Source: Bacteroidota bacterium (GTDB lineage: Bacteria; Bacteroidota; Bacteroidia; Cytophagales; Cyclobacteriaceae). Taken from it: 64,000 bases of DNA. Both the position numbers and the translations under genes were made by a program. The stretch lies in the NCBI GenBank assembly GCA_027592755.1, contig JAQCLE010000004.1, positions 30,731 to 94,730 on the forward strand. The letters are read 5' to 3'. The notes below the pieces were generated by a model that was given only the letters and a program-made list of their open reading frames with translations, did no database searches and was not told the DNA's origin. Below, piece by piece: positions 55,224 to 61,745 of this stretch (the stretch's first letter is position 1; each line of letters opens with the position of its first letter).

Positions 55224-56069
55224 TTATACTTTGTCTTCCTGTCCGACCACAACGTCATTTTCAATCACGTCAAATTTGATGTCCCTATCATAAATAAGCT
55301 GAGTTAACAAGTTCGCCGAAAGGAAATCGTTTATCTTCATTACCAAGGCATTCTCCCAGTTAACATCAATATCTCCAGGGTTATGGGCATAGTTTGAAAA
55401 CAGATCAAGTTTCGTCTCAAAAGCGACATTGGTAACGACTTCCTTACTATAAATAAGTTTGAAAAAAGAACCGAACTCCATTCTTACATTCTCACCAGGA
55501 TCAACACCAAATGCCCCAAGAGAGGCCAGTCTATCATCCCCCACAATTGTCATTTTGCCAGTAACAGGCGACAAATAGATTGAAAAACCAGGTACCGGTT
55601 TGTAGTCCAAACCAGTGGAGACTATTATATAGCCCGGTGCCAGGAACTTCGAAATCTTTACCGAATCGTTAGGAAAATTAAAGCCATTGGCAAACTGTGA
55701 TCGGAATTGGAAGGAAGAACTGAAGAGAAGCTTTTCGGAGGAAGCCAATAACTGATATCCATATTTTGAAGTAAAGTCGACTTTATCATCACTCTTACGC
55801 AGGGACGCCTCTCCCAATTTTGTTAAACCATAAGCCATGTCAAGGTTGTTTTCCCAAACCGATCTATTGACTTTCCGGTGAGCATGGATTTTAATAAAAC
55901 TATTTAGCGAAATAGAGTTGGCACCACCACCAGCCCAATTACTGAGACTCACCTGACTAAAAGAAAGTGACCCCTGCAAACCTGAATCCCATATTTTAGT
56001 TGTATCGGCATCCTGGGCGATGGCCCCAAGCGTAAAGCACAGGCATAAAATTGAAAATAATTTTCTCAT
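55224..56069 (-). CDS. DUF3078 exported beta-barrel-like protein
   Basis: A signal peptide (MRKLFSILCLCFTLGAIAQD) leads to the DUF3078 family pattern: WDSGLQGSLSFSQVSLSNWA, GGGANSISLNSFI, NNLDMAYGLTKLGE and KVDFTSKYGYQL. The alternating strands suggest an outer membrane barrel. No function is known for the family. The C-terminal end VVVGQEDKV is polar rather than the usual phenylalanine. It lies 8 bases after the MscS gene, so they are co-transcribed. Confidence 0.88.
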   Translation of the reverse strand: MRKLFSILCLCFTLGAIAQDADTTKIWDSGLQGSLSFSQVSLSNWAGGGANSISLNSFIKIHAHRKVNRSVWENNLDMAYGLTKLGEASLRKSDDKVDFTSKYGYQLLASSEKLLFSSSFQFRSQFANGFNFPNDSVKISKFLAPGYIIVSTGLDYKPVPGFSIYLSPVTGKMTIVGDDRLASLGAFGVDPGENVRMEFGSFFKLIYSKEVVTNVAFETKLDLFSNYAHNPGDIDVNWENALVMKINDFLSANLLTQLIYDRDIKFDVIENDVVVGQEDKV

Positions 56070-56077
56070 AGTTAATT

Positions 56078-56896
56078 CTACTTGTTGTTATACATATGAA
56101 CGTCTCTTTGAGGAAACGGTATTGAAATACCTTTTTTATCAAAAGTCTTTTTAACGTTTTCCTGCATATCAAAAAATATTGGCCAGTAATTGCCTGATTC
56201 ACACCAGACCCTAAGGACAAGGTTCACGGAACTATCAGCCAACTCCGAAACTGCTAAGAATGGTTCAGGATCAGCAAAAATCCTGTTATCAGCTTTTGCA
56301 AGTTCCATCACTGTGTTCTTGGCTTTATCGATGTCATCGCCATAGCTAATGCCGAATGTCATATCAACCCTTCTGTTTGGTTCTGTTGTAAAATTTGTAA
56401 CACTGCCATTGGATAAGGAGCCATTTGGAATGATGATTGTTTTGTTATCCGGGGTTTTAAGGACAGTATTGAAAATCTGAATCTCACTTACTGTGCCCGT
56501 ATGGCTCTGAGCGTCTATAAAATCCCCTACTTTATATGGCTTGAACAACAGAATAAGTACGCCCCCGGCAAAATTCGCCAAACTGCCCTGTAATGCCAGG
56601 CCGACGGCCAGACCAGCCGCACCCAACACAGCTATGAATGAGGTTGTCTCAATACCTACCATCGACGCTACACTTATCAGTAACAATGCCTTCAATACAA
56701 CACTAAGAAGACTACATAAGAAGGTAACTAATGATACGTCAGAGGCTCTTTTTGAAAGTTGTTTCCTAAGCATCTTCACAGATGATCCAATGACAATCAT
56801 ACCAATTATCAAGGTGACAAGAGCCAAAGCCAATTTTGGCAGATAACTTATGGTCAACTCCCAGATAAGGGATGAATATTCATTGATTGTTTCCAT
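56078..56896 (-). CDS. Small-conductance mechanosensitive channel (MscS family)
   Basis: A 272-residue channel. Three membrane helices lie at ~14-37, ~56-80 and ~82-110; the pore-lining TM3 is AAGLAVGLALQGSLANFAGG, then VLILLFKPYKVGDFIDAQSH, the classic MscS transition. The cytoplasmic beta domain has FNTVLKTPDNKTIIIPNGSL and SNGSVTNFTTEPNRRVDM, and it ends with the KGISIPFPQRDVHM motif. It protects against osmotic downshock. A perfect -7 box lies 40 bases upstream, and DUF3078 follows in the same transcript. Confidence 0.96.
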   Translation of the reverse strand: METINEYSSLIWELTISYLPKLALALVTLIIGMIVIGSSVKMLRKQLSKRASDVSLVTFLCSLLSVVLKALLLISVASMVGIETTSFIAVLGAAGLAVGLALQGSLANFAGGVLILLFKPYKVGDFIDAQSHTGTVSEIQIFNTVLKTPDNKTIIIPNGSLSNGSVTNFTTEPNRRVDMTFGISYGDDIDKAKNTVMELAKADNRIFADPEPFLAVSELADSSVNLVLRVWCESGNYWPIFFDMQENVKKTFDKKGISIPFPQRDVHMYNNK

Positions 56897-56936
56897 TTTT
56901 AAGTGTTAAATTTTACTTTGTAAAAATTTGAATGTG

Positions 56937-56944
56937 CAAAATTA
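56937..56944 (-). promoter_or_regulatory. Candidate -7 box for the mscS-DUF3078 operon
   Basis: The minus strand reads TAATTTTG, a perfect TAnnTTTG match, 40 bases before the mscS start. No -33 element is clear. Confidence 0.5.
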
Positions 56945-57035
56945 GCCCTTTAAAAATTAAAATAGTTTCTCATCCGATAAACATCCAAAATTTCCTAAAA
57001 TTGATAAAACAGATTAAATTGTAGCAACTATTAAT

Positions 57036-57332
57036 ATGTCACTTATGCAAAAGGTTGGCAGAAATGAACCTTGTCCATGTGGAAGCGGAAAAAAATATAA
57101 AAACTGCCACCAGAATTCCGAAGAGGCGAAAGGTGGTAAAAATAAGGCCCTAATTCTTGGCGGGGTGTTGTTGCTATTGATTTTGATCGGTGCGGCAAGC
57201 TTTTATTTCAATTCCAAGACAGTAAATACACCTACACCAAATGGTGAGTTTACTCCAGGGCCACCACCGCCAGGGCCCGCACCTGCTGGGAAAGTCTGGT
57301 CATATGAGCATGGACATTGGCATAATGCTTAA
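57036..57332 (+). CDS. SEC-C motif protein with membrane helix
   Basis: The N-terminus carries a complete SEC-C zinc motif, [20 protein letters not shown] (~7-26), as at the tail of SecA. A single helix ([20 protein letters not shown], ~38-57) follows, then a proline/glycine-rich segment ending with [12 protein letters not shown]. In SecA the motif binds SecB and ribosomes; here it would face the cytoplasm next to the membrane. The 98-residue protein may be a membrane-linked SecA or ribosome contact, but the function is unknown. Confidence 0.78.
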   Translation: MSLMQKVGRNEPCPCGSGKKYKNCHQNSEEAKGGKNKALILGGVLLLLILIGAASFYFNSKTVNTPTPNGEFTPGPPPPGPAPAGKVWSYEHGHWHNA

Positions 57333-57400
57333 AGTATTCATATTTGACCACCTTTGAATTTGTTTTAACTTCGCTCTACAAAATTTTAAAAAAAGGGAAA

Positions 57401-57529
57401 ATGTTTAATCCAGCAGTAACCAGCGGTGTTGATTTATTTATTTATATCGTGATTGGTCTCATTGCCTTCGTAGCAGCCGTTACAGCCATCGACGTAAGGA
57501 ATACCAAAAAGAGCGATACAGAAGATTGA
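57401..57529 (+). CDS. Small membrane protein
   Basis: A 42-residue peptide, MFNPAVTSGVDLFIYIVIGL followed by IAFVAAVTAIDVRNTKKSD, with one membrane helix at ~11-32 and a charged C-terminus. AAGGGAAA precedes the ATG and could act as a weak ribosome-binding site. It has no recognised family; the size and topology resemble small respiratory accessory proteins such as CcoQ/CcoS, but no motif supports that. It is 68 bases after the SEC-C gene. Confidence 0.45.
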   Translation: MFNPAVTSGVDLFIYIVIGLIAFVAAVTAIDVRNTKKSDTED

Positions 57530-57542
57530 GGAAAGCCTCAGT

Positions 57543-57650
57543 TTAAACCTGATGGTCTCTTTTATGGTCGCTAACCTTATGGTTGGGGAGGATAATGGGG
57601 CAGATTATAGCCAGCACAAACAATACTAATATTAGTAATAAAGCACTCAT
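57543..57650 (-). CDS. Very small membrane protein (35 residues)
   Basis: The minus strand has an ATG at 57650 and a TAA at 57543. It encodes one hydrophobic helix (LLLILVLFVLAIICPIIL) followed by a basic/polar tail (NHKVSDHKRDHQV). The positive-out/negative pattern is that of a genuine small membrane protein, but no family or ribosome-binding site supports it. It converges on the 42-residue gene with a 13-base gap. Confidence 0.35.
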   Translation of the reverse strand: MSALLLILVLFVLAIICPIILPNHKVSDHKRDHQV

Positions 57651-57752
57651 TTAATTTTATCGTTTGACCAAAGATAACAACTGAAATGGATTTAGAAATT
57701 AAATTCTGCTCGGTTCCTTGAAATTGGAAATCGGGCATTCATTTCAGAAAAC

Positions 57753-57776
57753 AAAAAAGCCACCTTGGTGGTGGCT
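57753..57776 (-). terminator. Rho-independent terminator after tRNA-Pro
   Basis: AGCCACC (57758-57764) pairs with GGTGGCT (57770-57776). On the minus strand the stem is followed by TTTTTTGTTTT, and it begins six bases beyond the tRNA 3' end. Confidence 0.85.
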
Positions 57777-57781
57777 CTTTG

Positions 57782-57856
57782 TCGGGGTGACTGGATTCGA
57801 ACCAGCGACCCCCACGTCCCTAACGTGGTGCGCTAACCGGGCTGCGCTACACCCCG
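57782..57856 (-). tRNA. tRNA-Pro with anticodon AGG
   Basis: On the minus strand a complete 75-base cloverleaf: acceptor CGGGGTG/CACCCCG, D arm GCGC/GCGC, anticodon stem CCACG/CGTGG with loop TTAGGGA, five-base variable loop and T arm GCTGG/CCAGT with TTCGAAT. The anticodon at positions 34-36 is AGG. C1-G72 and A73 fit bacterial tRNA-Pro, and the short variable loop excludes tRNA-Leu. The CCA end is not encoded. A34 is unusual in bacteria: see findings. Confidence 0.93.
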
Positions 57857-57914
57857 AACTTTGATCGGCAAAAATAGAAATAAATTTGTGTCTCTGGCAG
57901 TGTGCCATATTTAG

Positions 57915-58607
57915 TTACTCACAAAGCACAACCCCACCCACCGGATCAAGCAAATTGTTTAAAGCCGCAGTAAACTCCATTCCCAGTCCCCTGTAAACGA
58001 GGAAACCACCAAAAAAGAATAAACCAGCTGTGAGTACTTTTCTGTAATTGCCTCGAATTAGGCTGAATAACTTATTCCCGGAAACCGTAATTGAGAACAT
58101 CATTGGCAGGGTGCCCAGACCGAATGCGAACATAAAAAGGGTCGATTCCAAAAGAGATCTCTGGACAAGAGCCCCAGCCAAGGCCATATAAACCAAACCG
58201 CAAGGCAGGAAGCCATTTATGATGCCAAGAAGAGATGCCTTACCTAAAATATTTACTTCTCCTGGTTTATTCAATCTACCTAATAGTTTGAAGGCAAAGC
58301 CGAATTTACCAGAGATATAATTGTTGATCTGAGGCTTGATTAAATAAGTTATGGTTAGAAAGATTATAGCTGCTCCCAAAGTAACAGATAACCACTTTTG
58401 CAAGCCATTTACAATCGCAACCTGACCTAAAAGACCGAAAAATGCACCCAAAAGAATATATATTGAAATTCTGCTGGTATTATAAATTATCGCGTTGAGT
58501 GCACCCTGACTGCTTCCTATCCTATTCGCAACAATGGCCAACGGTCCGCACATACCGATGCAATGTAAACTGCCGACAATCCCCATCATAAAGGCTGTGA
58601 TTAACAT
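57915..58607 (-). CDS. SafE/TauE-like membrane protein of the cbb3 operon
   Basis: A 230-residue, six-helix protein. GIVGSLHCIGMCGPLAIVAN at the N-terminus and NGFLPCGLVYMALAGALVQR in the middle mark the SafE-like/DsbD-related family, with cysteines in the first (HCIGMC) and fourth (LPCG) segments. These proteins are usual companions of the cbb3 assembly genes in Bacteroidota, where a role in copper or thiol delivery is suspected. Its ATG overlaps the stop of ccoH by one base (TAATG-like), so it is the last gene of the operon. Confidence 0.82.
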   Translation of the reverse strand: MLITAFMMGIVGSLHCIGMCGPLAIVANRIGSSQGALNAIIYNTSRISIYILLGAFFGLLGQVAIVNGLQKWLSVTLGAAIIFLTITYLIKPQINNYISGKFGFAFKLLGRLNKPGEVNILGKASLLGIINGFLPCGLVYMALAGALVQRSLLESTLFMFAFGLGTLPMMFSITVSGNKLFSLIRGNYRKVLTAGLFFFGGFLVYRGLGMEFTAALNNLLDPVGGVVLCE

Positions 58608-59047
58608 CAGATAAATAAATTAGTTTTAATGTAGAAGGATTTTTGGCCATCAAACCATGAAAGCTCAACTTCCCAAAGCCCTTTTTCCTTGCCTTCGAGA
58701 TCAATCAATTGCCTACCCAAACCATCCAGCCTCAACGGTTGCTTAAAATCGAAGTTAGAATTTGAGGGGCGGTAAAAAACGATATCGCCATCTGCAACTG
58801 TGCCTCTAATATCTTCTGGGAAAACTATTTCAAACCGCCTTTTATTAGCGTTGAAAACCATGCTGGGTTGCTTTTCTAGATTGTTGCTGTTTCTTACATC
58901 CTCAATCCTACTTTCAAAATCTATCTCTTGTTGGTAATAATCTTCCGAAACAAGGTCGAAATCTTCATTTACACAAACCGCCACCAGAGTAATGATGAAT
59001 ACACCGAAAAAGATAAACGCCAGTATTATTTTATGCCCCCAATTCAT
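58607..59047 (-). CDS. ccoH: FixH/CcoH family cbb3 oxidase assembly protein
   Basis: A 146-residue protein with one N-terminal helix (KIILAFIFFGVFIITLVAVC, ~5-24) and a beta-rich periplasmic domain (EDYYQQEIDFESRIEDVRNS, KGLWEVELSWFDGQKSFYIK). The SEDYYQQEI stretch is typical of FixH/CcoH. It helps to assemble the cbb3 oxidase in the inner membrane. I use the ATG at 59047 because it gives the normal anchor; the reading frame has an earlier ATG that is not conserved-looking. A 121-base gap with a palindrome separates it from ccoG. Confidence 0.85.
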   Translation of the reverse strand: MNWGHKIILAFIFFGVFIITLVAVCVNEDFDLVSEDYYQQEIDFESRIEDVRNSNNLEKQPSMVFNANKRRFEIVFPEDIRGTVADGDIVFYRPSNSNFDFKQPLRLDGLGRQLIDLEGKEKGLWEVELSWFDGQKSFYIKTNLFI

Positions 59048-59066
59048 AATTAAGTATAAGTGGTAA

Positions 59067-59161
59067 GACAAAAGATAAAAGAAGAAAGACTATAAGAAGG
59101 GTTGTAGAAATCTACACCCCATATGTTATCTAATCCTGTCTTTGTTCTTTTGTCTTTCATC
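59067..59161. repeat. Nested inverted repeat between ccoG and ccoH
   Basis: The outer arms at 59067-59090 and 59138-59161 match as inverted repeats at 20 of 24 positions; they are purine-rich on one side (GACAAAAGATAAAAGAAG) and pyrimidine-rich on the other. An inner hairpin GGGTTGTAGA/TCTACACCCC (59099-59108, 59111-59120) has one G-T pair. No gene or T run follows. Confidence 0.65.
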
Positions 59162-59168
59162 TTTGATC

Positions 59169-60581
59169 TTATTTCATCTTCGCTGGTCCCATGAAATTTA
59201 TTTCAAGATCGTCTAATTTAACTCCTCCAGAATAAAGACCGAGATCAATCTCTGAGTTCACACCCTTCACCTTATTCTCAGGGATCTTAACCATAAAAAC
59301 ACCTTCCAGTTTATCTCCTCCCTCTATAATTATTTCATTTCCTCCAATTCTTTCAATGGTTGCGCCAGGTATTCCCTCTAATTTTAATTCAAGGGTAATA
59401 GGATCAAATGTTTTATTGATAAAGTGGACATTATAGAGATTCGAGATCATCTCATTATCAGTTTTTTGATATAAAATTCCGGGAACACGTAAAATCGTTG
59501 TTTCTATATCAGAACGAGTCAAGATAAAAAATGAGAGCAAAGAAACTACCACCAGAAGCACGACAGAATAACCAACCACTCTCGGAGTAAACAACCTGGT
59601 TACTCCATCCCTGATGGCATTATCTGAAGAATACCTGATCAGCCCTTTTGGGCGATTAACTTTAGTCATAACGTCGTCACAAGCATCCATACAGGCTGTA
59701 CAATTCACACATTCGAGTTGTGTGCCATGCCTGATATCTATTCCTGTCGGGCAAGCGTGAACACACAGTTTGCAATCTATGCAATCCCCTTTCCCTTCTT
59801 CAATCTGATTTTTTTTGAGTCGGCCGCGAGGCTCTCCTCTTGAGTAATCGAATGCAACGACAATGGAATCCTTTCCTAAAAGAACGCCCTGCAATCGCCC
59901 ATAAGGACAGACAACAGTACATGCCTGTTCACGGAAATAAGCAAATACCCAATAAAATATCCCAGTGAATACCATAATGCCCATAAATCCCGAGAAGTTA
60001 TCTCCAGGAGGTTTTGATACAACTTCCCGGACTTGATCAATCCCAATCAAATAAGCCATGACAGTATGAGAAATCAGCAAAGAGATAATCAGGAATATGG
60101 CATGCTTCGAGCCTTTCTTCCAAATCTTTTCACCTGTCCATGGGCCATTATCAAGTTTTCGCTGTTTGCTGGCATCACCTTCAATCCAATATTCGATCTT
60201 ACGAAAAACCATTTCCATAAAGAGGGTCTGTGGACATGCCCATCCACACCAAACTCTGCCAAACGTGACTGTAAAAAGAATGATAAAAATGAAAAAAGTG
60301 ATTAGAGTGAGGGCAAGTAGAAAGAAATCCTGAGGCCAGAAAACGTTGCCCAAAATGACGAACTTTCGTTCGAAAATGTTTAATAGTAAAAATGGCTGAT
60401 CATTAATGGTAACAAACGAACCCGCAAATAATAAGGTCAAAAGGATTATCGTGACGATAATCCTTGCATTGTGATAGTTTCCTTTTGGCTTTTTGGGGTA
60501 TACCCAAATCCGTTTCCCCTCCGCGTCTACTGTGGCAATGCCGTCCCTGAACTCCTCCTCATACCGGTAAAGATTCTCCAT
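59169..60581 (-). CDS. ccoG: cbb3 oxidase accessory ferredoxin CcoG
   Basis: A 470-residue membrane protein with five helices and two [4Fe-4S] ferredoxin motifs: CIDCKLCVHACPTGIDIR (~273-290) and CVNCTACMDACDDVMTKVNR (~295-315). CGWACPQTLFMEMVFRKIEY and CPYGRLQGVLLGKDS are the family markers. The C-terminal Ig-like domain (residues ~380-470) is periplasmic. CcoG reduces copper(II) for cbb3 oxidase assembly. It follows ccoP by 7 bases and is part of the same transcript. Confidence 0.95.
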   Translation of the reverse strand: MENLYRYEEEFRDGIATVDAEGKRIWVYPKKPKGNYHNARIIVTIILLTLLFAGSFVTINDQPFLLLNIFERKFVILGNVFWPQDFFLLALTLITFFIFIILFTVTFGRVWCGWACPQTLFMEMVFRKIEYWIEGDASKQRKLDNGPWTGEKIWKKGSKHAIFLIISLLISHTVMAYLIGIDQVREVVSKPPGDNFSGFMGIMVFTGIFYWVFAYFREQACTVVCPYGRLQGVLLGKDSIVVAFDYSRGEPRGRLKKNQIEEGKGDCIDCKLCVHACPTGIDIRHGTQLECVNCTACMDACDDVMTKVNRPKGLIRYSSDNAIRDGVTRLFTPRVVGYSVVLLVVVSLLSFFILTRSDIETTILRVPGILYQKTDNEMISNLYNVHFINKTFDPITLELKLEGIPGATIERIGGNEIIIEGGDKLEGVFMVKIPENKVKGVNSEIDLGLYSGGVKLDDLEINFMGPAKMK

Positions 60582-60588
60582 TCTCTCT

Positions 60589-61737
60589 CTACAGCATTGC
60601 TTGCTCCACGATAATTGAATCTGCAGGCATTTCTATCTCGTCAGGCACCCATAATTCTCCTTGCGCAGCTTTCGCACCTGGAGGGTTTGTCCCGGCCAGG
60701 GTCAAAATATATGAGGCAACATTCTGCATTTGCTCCGGTGAAAGTATAGCCTCCCAAGGGATCATGCCCTTATCAATTACGCCATATTTTACAACCTTGT
60801 AAATATTTTTAATACCGCCGCCATGCAACCAATATTCATCAGTAAAGTTGGGACCTATAAGGCCGCTTCCATCGGGCTTGTGACATGCGGCACAATTCAT
60901 TTGATAAACCTTCTCTCCATCAGCCAGCGCTTCAGCACTCATATTAGCTTCAACTGAATTCTCGTCGAGAACAGGGCCACTGTTTTCGTTTTCTGCCGTT
61001 TGTCTTGTTTCCATTTGAGCATCTGCCGCGGCCATTTCATTTGCATACTCTTCGGCCTGAAGAGGGAAAATTCCAATGACATGATAGGAGAATAAATAGA
61101 GGGCTCCCCAAACGATGGATGCATAGAACAACCACCTCCACCATGGAGGCAGGTGATTGTCCAACTCCCGGATGCCGTCATATTCATGATCCAGAAGAAT
61201 GGTAGCTTCTTTCTCAAGAGGAACTGTATCGGTAAGGCTTGTTTGCAGTTTTTGCCACCAACCAGGCTGCGCAACAAATTTAATTCCTTCAACTTCGGCT
61301 TTTTTCTGTTGTTGTTCTGTCAATAAGGTTTGCATTACCAAAAGCAAATAGATTGCAACCACCAGTACGAGGATTGACACCAAAATAACGGCACCAACAA
61401 TAATGAAGAATAATGTGTAAGAATCGAGAAGTGGTTCAGAATTTGACTGAGCAAATAAAGTAGTCACCGGGAATATTAGGAAAAGAGTTAGTACTCCCTT
61501 CAAAGCCTTTCGAATGCCAGATTTTCCTGCCAGATTTTCCTTTGATAAATCATCATTTTCAGATTTGTCATTGGGGGAGGAATCATCAAGGGGCATTTGT
61601 GCCATTTTATTCAAGTGATCTTTGTCCATCTGCATCCACCACAATACCATACACAAAAAGAAGATAAAGAAAATCGTGAGCGATATCATTGGCCAGACAT
61701 CAATGTTTTCTATGCTTTGCAATACATTTTTATACAT
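60589..61737 (-). CDS. ccoP: CcoQ-CcoP fusion: cbb3 oxidase cytochrome c subunit
   Basis: The canonical CcoP N-terminal motif (GIRELDNHLPPWWRWLFYAS) begins only at about residue 187. It is followed by its helix, a linker and one c-type haem site CAACH (C282, C285, H286) with the methionine-bearing GMIPWEAILSPEQMQNV. Before it lie ~185 additional residues: a CcoQ-like helix (MISLTIFFIFFLCMVLWWMQ, ~17-36), a polar linker, a signal-like segment (VLTLFLIFPVTTLFAQ) and another helix (~108-137). Proteobacterial CcoP usually has two haems; this one has one. It starts 8 bases after ccoNO. Confidence 0.9.
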   Translation of the reverse strand: MYKNVLQSIENIDVWPMISLTIFFIFFLCMVLWWMQMDKDHLNKMAQMPLDDSSPNDKSENDDLSKENLAGKSGIRKALKGVLTLFLIFPVTTLFAQSNSEPLLDSYTLFFIIVGAVILVSILVLVVAIYLLLVMQTLLTEQQQKKAEVEGIKFVAQPGWWQKLQTSLTDTVPLEKEATILLDHEYDGIRELDNHLPPWWRWLFYASIVWGALYLFSYHVIGIFPLQAEEYANEMAAADAQMETRQTAENENSGPVLDENSVEANMSAEALADGEKVYQMNCAACHKPDGSGLIGPNFTDEYWLHGGGIKNIYKVVKYGVIDKGMIPWEAILSPEQMQNVASYILTLAGTNPPGAKAAQGELWVPDEIEMPADSIIVEQAML

Positions 61738-61745
61738 GGCTCAAT

